A DNA stretch of 40,418 nucleotides from the NCBI GenBank assembly GCA_029939505.1, contig JAOZSV010000012.1:1-40418 (forward strand), read 5' to 3'. Under the pieces are notes generated by a model. That model worked only from the letters and a program-made list of their open reading frames with translations. It did not search any database and was not told the DNA's origin. This document shows, in pieces, positions 16,383 to 24,309 of the stretch. A program made the translations under genes and the position numbers. Each line of letters opens with the position of its first letter. Position 1 is the stretch's first letter. This stretch comes from Thiotrichaceae bacterium. GTDB taxonomy: Bacteria > Pseudomonadota > Gammaproteobacteria > Beggiatoales > Beggiatoaceae.

Positions 16383-18518
16383 ATGATAAACCAAGCTCGC
16401 CGCAGTAATCGGAGAGTTTATTCAGCCAAGAAGAAGCCAATAAAGCATGGATTACGCGAGATTGTACTCATCTTTTTTTGCTTTATCGCATTATACCTAT
16501 CTGTCTCATTGCTCACTTATTATGGTGGCGATCCAGGCTTGTCACACAGTGGCCCTGTAGAAGAGGTTAAAAATAAGGGTGGCATTGTTGGAGCCTTATT
16601 TGCCGATCTCTTTATCCACCTATTTGGTTATTTCGCCTACTTATTTCCCATCATGGTTGGGTATGTGGGTTGGCTCATTTATCAAGGCCGCCATCACGAT
16701 ATTTTGGCAGAACCCAAAAGTTTAATCATACCTGGCATAGGCTTTGTTTTCACTTTGAGTGCGGGTTGTGGTTTAGCCATCGTGCATTTTATGGCAGAAA
16801 GCGCATTACTACCTAGCCATGCTGGCGGCATTTTGGGGACATGGCTAGGCAATGGTTTAGTCATGATGGTCGATAGGTTAGGTGCAACTCTCATCTTATT
16901 AGCTGTATTTTTCACAGGTGTCACTTTACTGACAGGGCTATCATGGCTGAAATTGATGGACACCTTGGGTTATCACGCCTTGACTCATTGGCTGCCTGTG
17001 ACTGAAAAATATATGAATAGGCAATTTTTACCTTGGTTTACGGCACATACGAAAAGTTGGTCAAAATTCACTAAAAACGGGTTAGGAATACTGCTTCTGA
17101 AATTACAACAATGGGTCAAAACACTCTATAGGCGTTGGAAAAACCGGGTTGCTGAATGGCGGCAAGAACGTGAAATGTATGATAGAGACGATATCTATGA
17201 GGATGAATATGAGGACGAATATATTATTGAAGAAAAGCCCTCACAGGATAAGAGTGCATCTCATCACTCACAAGTCACGCCAATCGCTGCTCAACCTTCC
17301 AAAACATTTAAAATAACGCCTAAAATAACGCCGCAAGAATCATTCCTTTTGCCAGCATTAAACTTGTTAAATCCTGTTCCTCGCGTGGCAAATTCGCTCA
17401 AAGTTCAAATGTTGCCACAACGAATAATTGATGCTTTTGCGGCATTAAAGGTTAAAGTAGAAATGAATGCCGTTCATCAAGGACCCGTTTTAACTCGCTT
17501 TGACATTCATACGATCACTCCTATCAGTACAGAGCATCTTGATGAACTTGGTCGAGTTCTCGCAAAATATTTAAGTGTAGAACATGTACATGTTGTAGAA
17601 ACTCAACCAGAGATGCTTGCTATTGAAATGCCCCATTTTAAACGCCAAACGGTTTATTTAAGCGAACTACTCAATAGCCCCGAATATCAAGAAAATTCTT
17701 CATCATTGGCTGTGGCATTAGGTCAAGATGTTAATGGACAAGCTGTCATTGTCGATTTAACCCGTATTCCACATATTTTAATGGCAGGCAGCCATATTTC
17801 AGAAAAAACCGTCGCCATCAATACGTTGATTTTAAGTTTATTGTATAAATCAACACCTAGTGTGGTGCGTTTTTTGTTGATAGATAGCATAAGCCAAGAA
17901 TTATCAGTTTATACAGACTTACCCCATTTATTAATGCCTGTGATTACTGATATGGCGCAAACACCACGGGCTTTACAATGGTGTGTTCAAGAAATGGAAC
18001 GTCGTTATCGCCTAATGGCACAAATGGGGGTCCGCAATATTGAGGATTATAATCAAGCACTGTTGCTCCAAGAAGACGAACTGTCAGAAGGAGCGGCACA
18101 TAGTAGCCTGTTTTATATTGTGGTGTTTATCAATGAAATAGCGGAATTGATGACAAAAAAAACCGAAAAAAAAGCAGAACAATCACTCACCCACTTAACC
18201 CAAAAAGCCCGTGCTGCGGGTATCCATATTGTTTTAGCCACGCAGCATCTCACAGTCAATGTCATTACCGGTTTGATTAAAGCCAATATTCCTACTCGCA
18301 TGGCATTTCAAGTTAATAATCAAAGTGAATCGCGTACTATTTTGGGTCAAATGGGTGCTGAAAAATTGCTTGGCCAAGGAGATATGTTATATCTAACGGC
18401 AGGAACTGGCAAACCGGTTCGTGTTCATGGTAGCTTTGTCTCCGATGAAGAAGTACAAAAGCTGGTTACGAATTTAAAATCTCGTGCAAAACCTGATTAT
18501 ATTGACTTAAAAAATTAA
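16383..18518 (+). CDS. FtsK/SpoIIIE-like DNA translocase with degenerate ATPase motifs
   Basis: FtsK is a septal membrane protein that pumps DNA toward dif. Here the N-terminus has four to five membrane helices (about residues 25-195), a short linker with an acidic patch (RDDIYEDEYEDEYIIEE), then an FtsK motor from about 320. The motor aligns well (EHVHVVETQPEMLAIEMP, KARAAGIHIVLATQHL, NIPTRMAFQV, GQGDMLYL). The P-loop reads GSHISEKT at 469-476 where GTTGSGKS is expected, with Glu in place of the essential glycine. Walker B reads INEIAELM, with N584 for Asp. The protein stops at PDYIDLKN, so the DNA-reading gamma domain is absent. A functional FtsK presumably lies elsewhere. The start is ATG 16,383, supported by AAGGA; a TTG inside the repeats is less likely. 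dndC follows 17 bp downstream. Confidence 0.88.
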   Translation: MINQARRSNRRVYSAKKKPIKHGLREIVLIFFCFIALYLSVSLLTYYGGDPGLSHSGPVEEVKNKGGIVGALFADLFIHLFGYFAYLFPIMVGYVGWLIYQGRHHDILAEPKSLIIPGIGFVFTLSAGCGLAIVHFMAESALLPSHAGGILGTWLGNGLVMMVDRLGATLILLAVFFTGVTLLTGLSWLKLMDTLGYHALTHWLPVTEKYMNRQFLPWFTAHTKSWSKFTKNGLGILLLKLQQWVKTLYRRWKNRVAEWRQEREMYDRDDIYEDEYEDEYIIEEKPSQDKSASHHSQVTPIAAQPSKTFKITPKITPQESFLLPALNLLNPVPRVANSLKVQMLPQRIIDAFAALKVKVEMNAVHQGPVLTRFDIHTITPISTEHLDELGRVLAKYLSVEHVHVVETQPEMLAIEMPHFKRQTVYLSELLNSPEYQENSSSLAVALGQDVNGQAVIVDLTRIPHILMAGSHISEKTVAINTLILSLLYKSTPSVVRFLLIDSISQELSVYTDLPHLLMPVITDMAQTPRALQWCVQEMERRYRLMAQMGVRNIEDYNQALLLQEDELSEGAAHSSLFYIVVFINEIAELMTKKTEKKAEQSLTHLTQKARAAGIHIVLATQHLTVNVITGLIKANIPTRMAFQVNNQSESRTILGQMGAEKLLGQGDMLYLTAGTGKPVRVHGSFVSDEEVQKLVTNLKSRAKPDYIDLKN

Positions 18519-18535
18519 CAAGCGAATTAAAGAGA

Positions 18536-20032
18536 ATGGACACATATAAAACCGCCTTTGCCAAAGGTTTTGACAAAACAATTCAGGCACTGATTAAAAA
18601 AACACAAAACCTATATTTAATTGACGACATTCCTTGGGTAGTGGGTTATAGTGGTGGAAAAGACTCAACAGCCGCTTTACAACTGGTTTGGTATGCCATT
18701 TCTCAATTGCCCAAAAAAAAGCGTTTCAAGCCTGTTTATGTGATTAGTACAGATACATTGGTTGAAAATCCAATCGTTGCCTTATGGGTACATTATTCTT
18801 TAAAAGAAATGAAAAAAGCCGCGGTTGAACAAGATTTACCGATAACCTCACATCGTCTGACTCCAGAAGTGCCTGATCGATTTTGGGTTAATCTCATCGG
18901 GCGCGGATATCCCGCCCCGCGCCCTAAATTTCGCTGGTGTACCAGTCGTCTTAAAATAAATCCCTCTAATCATTTTATCAACAATATGATTCGGCAAAAC
19001 GGGCAAGTTATTTTGATTCTCGGAACCCGCAAGGCGGAAAGCTCAGTACGTGCGGCTAATATGAAAAAACATGAGAAAAGCAGTACCCGTGAGCAATTAT
19101 CGACTAATGCCAGTTTACCGAATAGTTGGATTTATACCCCCTTGGCAGATTGGACAAACGATGATGTTTGGTACTATATCACACAAGTCAAAAACCCTTG
19201 GAACTATGACAATAAAGCACTCCTGGATATGTACCGAGGCGCGACCGCAGATGGCGAATGTCCCTTAGTGGTTGATACCAGTAGCCCTAGCTGTGGTGAT
19301 AGTCGTTTTGGTTGTTATGTTTGCACGATGGTTGAACAAGATAAATCTATGCAAGCAATGATTCAAAATGATGATGAGAAAAGATGGATGCTTCCAATGA
19401 TGGAACTTCGCAATCGCTGGCTTAATATAAAAACGGATCGCAAAAATCGTGATTTTCGCAGGATGAACGGTGCTTTAAAGGTTATCAGTGGACGATTGGT
19501 GCATGGACCTTATAAACAGGCCTATCGTGAAAAATTATTAGCCGCATTATTGGAAGCACAAGAAGCGGTTCAAAAAAATGGTCCGCCAGAAGTCAAGGAA
19601 CTGGAATTGATTACCCATGATGATTTGGAAGAAATCCGTCGTCTTTGGGTGATGGAAAAACATGAGATTGAAGATAATTTACCCAAAATTTATCAGCGTA
19701 TTATGGGTAAAACTTATCAGGGCAAACGCCTTAATGAGCATCAAATTTTTCAGCCAGAAGACATCGCGCTTTTAAAAGACTTATGTCAACAAGAAGGGGA
19801 CGATGAAAAAATTCATTTTCAACTGATCCGTGAACTGTTACATATCGAACAACAACACCGTACTATGGCTCGCCGCGCTGGGCTTTATGATGCCCTGGAT
19901 CATGCTCTTGAACGTAACGTTTTTATCAATGCTTCTGATGCTGAAGAATTTGCATTGAGGCGTGAATCTGCAAAAGCAAAGGCGCGAGGTGAAAACGTGC
20001 CTGTGTCCAATTTACCGCTTTTTAAAAAGTAA
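18536..20032 (+). CDS. dndC: DNA phosphorothioation protein DndC (PAPS-reductase/ATP-PPase fold), solitary
   Basis: DndC activates the DNA backbone for sulfur insertion with DndA/IscS, DndD and DndE. The ATP-pyrophosphatase loop SGGKDSTAALQLVW lies at about 40-53. Conserved blocks typical of DndC follow: STDTLVENPIV, RPKFRWCTSRLKI, GTRKAESSVRA and the cysteine motif SCGDSRFGCYVCTMVEQDKS expected to hold a 4Fe-4S cluster. The length of 498 residues is normal. The start, ATG 18,536, lies 17 bp after the FtsK-like gene, so the two are probably cotranscribed. No dndB, dndD, dndE or dndFGH is present in the window, which is unusual. Either the rest is elsewhere, or this is an orphan that survived decay or has another use. 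Confidence 0.93.
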   Translation: MDTYKTAFAKGFDKTIQALIKKTQNLYLIDDIPWVVGYSGGKDSTAALQLVWYAISQLPKKKRFKPVYVISTDTLVENPIVALWVHYSLKEMKKAAVEQDLPITSHRLTPEVPDRFWVNLIGRGYPAPRPKFRWCTSRLKINPSNHFINNMIRQNGQVILILGTRKAESSVRAANMKKHEKSSTREQLSTNASLPNSWIYTPLADWTNDDVWYYITQVKNPWNYDNKALLDMYRGATADGECPLVVDTSSPSCGDSRFGCYVCTMVEQDKSMQAMIQNDDEKRWMLPMMELRNRWLNIKTDRKNRDFRRMNGALKVISGRLVHGPYKQAYREKLLAALLEAQEAVQKNGPPEVKELELITHDDLEEIRRLWVMEKHEIEDNLPKIYQRIMGKTYQGKRLNEHQIFQPEDIALLKDLCQQEGDDEKIHFQLIRELLHIEQQHRTMARRAGLYDALDHALERNVFINASDAEEFALRRESAKAKARGENVPVSNLPLFKK

Positions 20033-20073
20033 TTCGAGGTTTTAGTTTTTCTTCAAAAAACTAAAACCTCGAA
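20032..20073. repeat. CGAGG palindrome (R2) at the dndC stop
   Basis: Perfect palindrome with arms AATTCGAGGTTTTAGTTTTT, starting at the dndC stop codon. Confidence 0.88.
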
Positions 20074-20138
20074 TTGGTGTTTTTTGGGGATTCCTTGGAT
20101 AAGAAATGCGAATTACGCAATCATGTAGAGGGGTACTT

Positions 20139-20387
20139 ATGAACTTATCAAAGATTTATCAAGATTGGCGAGATAATACTTTACAAGAAGGACGAAAAGA
20201 AGGACGAAAAGAAGGACGTTTAGAGGAACGGAGTGTTTTTGTGAAAAACTTACTCTTGTTTCGATTTGGTACGATTGATGATGCATTGTCACAGATCATT
20301 AAACCGTTGCTCCAATTACCACCCCAGGATTCATCACGTTTGCTTTTGCAATCCTCTCGTGAAGAACTGTTGGCGAAGTTGAGTTAG
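20139..20387 (+). CDS. C-terminal fragment of an Rpn/PD-(D/E)XK-type transposase-like protein
   Basis: 82 residues from ATG 20,139, with GAGGGG upstream. An in-frame start at 20,106 is possible. It begins MNLSKIYQDWRDNTLQEGRKEGRKEGRLEE, with the EGRKEGR heptad track. LLLFRFGTIDDALSQIIKPLLQL follows, then EELLAKL. This pattern is typical of the tail of Rpn-family recombination-promoting nucleases and related DUF4351-like proteins. The nuclease domain itself is missing, so this is either a truncated remnant or a small stand-alone version of the tail. It is flanked by palindromes. Confidence 0.6.
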   Translation: MNLSKIYQDWRDNTLQEGRKEGRKEGRLEERSVFVKNLLLFRFGTIDDALSQIIKPLLQLPPQDSSRLLLQSSREELLAKLS

Positions 20388-20477
20388 GTTAGTTAACGTA
20401 GGGGGCGGTCCAAAGCCATTAAGTTAAGCCTTGGATTCCAATTTAACTTGTTCTTCAAAAAACTTAAACTTCAAGGT

Positions 20478-20550
20478 TTAAGAAATCCGATTTTTGAAAA
20501 AAAATCGGATTTCTTAATCTAAACTCGAAAAAGCGAGTTTTGCAAGAGGA
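20478..20550. repeat. AGAAATCCGAT hairpin, copy 4 (R1), with GCAAGAG flank
   Basis: Hairpin at 20,478-20,517 followed by CTCGAAAAAGCGAG and TTTTGCAAGAGG. This is the reverse complement of the unit at 13,233-13,304. Confidence 0.85.
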
Positions 20551-20572
20551 CAGCTTAAAAGCACTCACCTTC

Positions 20573-23500
20573 TTAAAAAATGTTTACCCTTTCCGGCAAT
20601 TGTGCATACCAAAGCAATGCCCAATCATATCCTTCCAAATCACTGCGATTAAGCATTCCTGTCGATAAATCAGTCAGCACGCCCGCTTTTTCACCCTCGA
20701 CGGGCAGCGCGTAACTACGAATCATCTGTAACGTCTTACAAGCGTTAACTATGTCAGTGTTCAATGGCGTTAGGCTGACTTGGAGTGGTAGCGCATTTTC
20801 ATTGGGCGGGTGAAATAAATGAATGCCCTCTTCACCCTGTAATAGGGTATGTAAACGTGGTCCTTTTATTTGTAAATAGCGGTTGCCCGGTGATGGTGGT
20901 AGGCGCGTCGTTTCTAGCCCAAGATAGGCGAGTGTTTTTTCGTAAGCAGTTAAAAGATAATCTAACTCTTTCTTGCCGCTGCCATGGACTCGTGAATGCA
21001 GCGTTAATGTCAATACCTCTAACTGGTTTAATTCTATCCCTTGACAGAAGAAGCCTAAAAATGTCACATTCATTAATAAATTCAACCAGTTACCTTGAGA
21101 TTCACGAATCAGTTTGGGAGCAACGACATACATTTCTTCTAAATAATCACGAATGTCTTGATGGGCATAAAAATCGGCACTGTTAATACAGTGTTCTTTA
21201 GTCCAACTGAAAGAAAAACGCGCTGGTGCTCCTTCTGCTGTGAAACGAATTTCTATTGGATCACGCGCCGTTTCCATCGCCCAAAGCATTTCATCTAATT
21301 GCTCTTTGATTTCAAATAGGGACTCTTGCATTGTCAAGAGTAACCGCATTTCGTCGGAGGCATCGCTCAGTTCATCCCCCTTTCGCTTGGCATAAAGCCG
21401 CTCTCTTAATTCAGAAACAAATTCAAACAGTTGTTTCACATTTTCCAATGAAGCATCTTGAACTGTGAGAACATGGTCTTTTTTTTGTGCAGGGCATAAG
21501 GCTGTAATGTGGGGCTGAAGATGTTCGTTGTTCCAGTCAATATCTAAGATAATAGGTTGCTTCGCACTTAAACCGATGAGCTGCGTTGCGGCTAATGCCG
21601 TTAAGTCGCGTTCAATCGCCCGTTTGAGGGCGCGTCCCCCTAAGATCGCATCAAATCCACGCTGTGCGACAGAAAGCAGTGCCTTTTCTGAGATATTAAG
21701 AATTGTCGTGCGACGCACAAAGCCATCTCGTTGTAATAAATTGCTGAGTTGTTGGCGGGTGATGGTAATGGCATCTTGTAATTCTAAGGATTTAAACACC
21801 ACCATGCGATCAATACGATTTAATAATTCTGGACGAAAAAAGTCTTCGACGGCGGCACGATAGCTACTGGCTTGATTTTTCGCGTCTCTTTCGACAAATC
21901 CAAATTTTTGACTGACTTGTTCTGCCCCTAAATTGGAAGTCAGAATAATAATGGTATTGGTAAAATCGGTCGTGCGCCCCAAAGCGTCTGTGAGCCGTCC
22001 TTCTCCCAAGACTTGTAAGAGTAAATCATGGATGGCTTGATGCGCCTTTTCAATTTCATCTAATAGCAAGATACAAAAAGGGCGATGACGAACTTGTGTC
22101 GTTAAGAGGCCATCCGGTCGTCTCCAATCGCCAATTAATCGCCCAATATCGGCTTCGGTGACAAATTCATTCATATCTAGCCGTATCAATTGCGATTCAT
22201 CGGTGAATAAATAACGGGTTAATACTTTAGCGGCTTGTGTTTTACCAACACCGGTAGGACCAATAAAAAGTAGGGTTGCCATCGGCTTTTTAGGGTCTTG
22301 CAGCCCTGCTTTGATGGTTTGTATCACATTAACCAAGCAATTGACCGCTTCCGGTTGACCAATCAGTTGAGCGGCGATGCTTTGTTGAACTGAATCGAAA
22401 CGTAATGTTTTTTGGCGATCAAGTAAATCAATCTTCATCAGACTGATTTCGCTAACCGCCGCTTCAACTTGTGCGATGCCGACGGTACCATGACTATGTT
22501 TAGCCGCCAAACGTTCAAGAAAACTGACCACATTACCCGGCATCGCTGTACTTCGTAGCAAAGAGTGGGTCAAAGCAAAGACACGTTCTATCGCTTCATT
22601 ATCAATTTCGCATTCCTGTTCTTGTTCTAAACGTGCCCGTTCTAATAATGCGATATGTGCCGTTTCAGCCATATTTGACTCATTCAGACGGAACACTTGA
22701 CATAAATCGGCAAAACGGCGATCCGTTTCCATGACAATATTCCACTCTTCAGGACTGGCTTCGGCAATAAATGTCAACGCCCGTTCTTCTAAATAAGGCT
22801 TTAGCACATCACCGAGCGTTAGCGAATTTTGAGCACTTTTACCTATACGGAATAGGGCGACTAGATTGTCAATAAATAAGCGTGGACGAGCGTAGGCTGG
22901 CGTTTTTGGTTGGATGATATATTCCAAAATAGATTCAAAGCGTCGTTGCCACATACCCACAATGCTCATGCCAGCAATCACGCGATTAGGATCAATATGC
23001 CATAAGGTGGCGACTTTGGATTTGGGTTGACTCTCTTGTGCCTTAATATAACGGTAAAATGTTTCATGTAGCAACGTCGTGCGTCCACAACCCGGTGGTC
23101 CTACAATGATTACCGCTGTCATTGTTGAACCAAAAATGAGTTTGCTGAAGTTTTCAACTTGTTCTTCGCGCAGCGAAGCGCGTTTTAGACGGCTTGGATA
23201 ATTATCGCGTAAATTGGTTCCCACACGCGCAATTTCTGTTGCTCCCGAAAAATGTTTTTGTGAACCTGATAAAGAAGCAAATAATCCTTCCATATCTTGT
23301 TCAAACGGAAATTTTGCGCGTTTAACATTGACTTGCAGTGAAACGGTTGTGACAAATTCTCCACCGTTAGCATAGTAGTCATCAACATAAAAATCGACGT
23401 TTTTTCGCCGATTCTGCAATTGATCATGTACAATCGTCGTCAATTGTTCAGTTAAACGACCATGTTGAATAACGTCTTTGCTCACAATGGCAAAAACATT

Positions 23501-23836
23501 ATCAAAACTGGGCAAACATAAGATTTGATGATCTTTAAGGGAAAAACGCACGACGGCAAAGTCGCCAAAAATCATGTGGGGGCCAAGGGAAAAGCAAAGC
23601 CTTTTTAATTCAAACTTGAGGTTAGGATTAAAAGCGAACCATAACAGTTCTTCAATGGTTTCACGTTTCGTTTCAAAGGTACGAAAGAGTCGGCGCACAT
23701 CTCTTGTGAGTAAATCCACCGCGTCACGAAAACGTTTAGCGGTACGGTTCGGATTTTCTAAAAATAAGGGACGTAAGTGATATCCTTCCTTTGAAGGTGT
23801 GACGATAACGGGAAATTCTAAAGGGATTGTGGGCAT
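20573..23836 (-). CDS. Large ClpA/B-like two-ring AAA+ ATPase with N- and C-terminal extensions
   Basis: 1087 residues. The first 220 residues are an N-terminal domain I do not recognise. The first AAA module has GPPGCGRTT at 246-254, with Arg for the Walker A Lys, and RLFIDN instead of a DE Walker B, so it is probably inactive. The second module is intact: GPTGVGKT at 526-533, LLLDEIEKAH near 588, TSNLGAEQ, and arginine-finger region FRPELLNRID. There is no ClpB-type middle domain. After about residue 775 comes a 300-residue extension found in no standard Clp. Near 985-1010 it reads YLQIKGPRLHTLLQGEEGIH, which resembles by eye the region before the GGQ loop of class I release factors, without GGQ. 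An FGF sits where ClpA has its ClpP-binding IGF loop. It stands alone on the minus strand. It is possibly a conflict or stress unfoldase. Confidence 0.85.
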   Translation of the reverse strand: MPTIPLEFPVIVTPSKEGYHLRPLFLENPNRTAKRFRDAVDLLTRDVRRLFRTFETKRETIEELLWFAFNPNLKFELKRLCFSLGPHMIFGDFAVVRFSLKDHQILCLPSFDNVFAIVSKDVIQHGRLTEQLTTIVHDQLQNRRKNVDFYVDDYYANGGEFVTTVSLQVNVKRAKFPFEQDMEGLFASLSGSQKHFSGATEIARVGTNLRDNYPSRLKRASLREEQVENFSKLIFGSTMTAVIIVGPPGCGRTTLLHETFYRYIKAQESQPKSKVATLWHIDPNRVIAGMSIVGMWQRRFESILEYIIQPKTPAYARPRLFIDNLVALFRIGKSAQNSLTLGDVLKPYLEERALTFIAEASPEEWNIVMETDRRFADLCQVFRLNESNMAETAHIALLERARLEQEQECEIDNEAIERVFALTHSLLRSTAMPGNVVSFLERLAAKHSHGTVGIAQVEAAVSEISLMKIDLLDRQKTLRFDSVQQSIAAQLIGQPEAVNCLVNVIQTIKAGLQDPKKPMATLLFIGPTGVGKTQAAKVLTRYLFTDESQLIRLDMNEFVTEADIGRLIGDWRRPDGLLTTQVRHRPFCILLLDEIEKAHQAIHDLLLQVLGEGRLTDALGRTTDFTNTIIILTSNLGAEQVSQKFGFVERDAKNQASSYRAAVEDFFRPELLNRIDRMVVFKSLELQDAITITRQQLSNLLQRDGFVRRTTILNISEKALLSVAQRGFDAILGGRALKRAIERDLTALAATQLIGLSAKQPIILDIDWNNEHLQPHITALCPAQKKDHVLTVQDASLENVKQLFEFVSELRERLYAKRKGDELSDASDEMRLLLTMQESLFEIKEQLDEMLWAMETARDPIEIRFTAEGAPARFSFSWTKEHCINSADFYAHQDIRDYLEEMYVVAPKLIRESQGNWLNLLMNVTFLGFFCQGIELNQLEVLTLTLHSRVHGSGKKELDYLLTAYEKTLAYLGLETTRLPPSPGNRYLQIKGPRLHTLLQGEEGIHLFHPPNENALPLQVSLTPLNTDIVNACKTLQMIRSYALPVEGEKAGVLTDLSTGMLNRSDLEGYDWALLWYAQLPERVNIF

Positions 23837-23950
23837 GAAAGTGGGCGGTGCATAAAAAATGAATAGTTATTCTGATTGCGGTTATAAACTTTAGGATAAT
23901 GAGTACAAAAAATTAAAAAAACACGAATAGTTAGTGGAGTTGTATTAAAG

Positions 23951-24052
23951 TTCCACCGATTTCATCGGTGGCTATTCACATTTCACCCCGTTGGGGTTAG
24001 TTTTAACCCAGAATGGGTTAAACATGAATAGCCACCGATGAAATCGGTGGAA
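23951..24052. repeat. CCACCGATTTCATCGGTGG inverted-repeat element
   Basis: 28 bp arms at 23,951-23,978 and 24,025-24,052 are perfect complements (TTCCACCGATTTCATCGGTG type). Each arm is itself palindromic. The centre has TTTAACCCAGAATGGGTTAAA. A second copy starts at 40,369 and runs off the window end. Confidence 0.85.
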
Positions 24053-24098
24053 TTGAGGTGGTATTTGAATTGGAAGAACCCTGCGTCACATCAGTTAA

Positions 24099-24131
24099 AG
24101 AAATCCGATTTTTTGAAAAAATCGGATTTCT
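24099..24131. repeat. AGAAATCCGAT hairpin, copy 5 (R1)
   Basis: Perfect hairpin. It falls seven codons into a vestigial ATGGCTAAAACT reading frame that follows the small ORF at 24,154-24,309. Confidence 0.85.
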
Positions 24132-24137
24132 AGTTTT

Positions 24138-24223
24138 AGCCATTTTTTTGTCCTCAACGCAGTTCCACTTCGACTTCTAATGAATCTCTTAAAGATTCAA
24201 GATCATAAGGCATAATACTAATA
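24138..24223. repeat. Direct duplication, copy A (86 bp)
   Basis: Matches 28,132-28,221 at 84 of 86 positions plus a 4-base insertion in the other copy. It covers the 3' end of the small ORF, the GAGGACAAAAAA ribosome-binding site and the first codons of the next frame. The two copies bracket the methylase gene. Confidence 0.88.
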
Positions 24224-24309
24224 GCTTCATCTGGGTTATTATCCAAAATGATGGCTAATTTGACGGGTAATAATAATTGACTGATTGATTCATCACTGTT
24301 CTTCCACAA
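24154..24309 (-). CDS. Small 51-residue ORF overlapping the methylase end
   Basis: It starts at TTG 24,309 inside the methylase's last codons (17-base overlap) and reads WKNSDESISQLLLPVKLAII, ending SLEVEVELR. It is acidic and helical in look. The same C-terminus (SIMPYDLES) is found frameshifted at 28,148-28,221, showing that this reading frame was once duplicated and was probably a real gene. I do not know the family. A small accessory or antitoxin-like protein is possible. The start is uncertain because no ATG is available. Confidence 0.4.
   Translation of the reverse strand: MWKNSDESISQLLLPVKLAIILDNNPDEAISIMPYDLESLRDSLEVEVELR

Larger units (their letters stand above)
23837..24153. other. 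Intergenic region with two repeat elements
   Basis: No gene was seen. It includes the CCACCGATTTCATCGGTGG element and an R1 hairpin, both described separately, and the 5' part of an 86 bp duplication. Confidence 0.7.
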
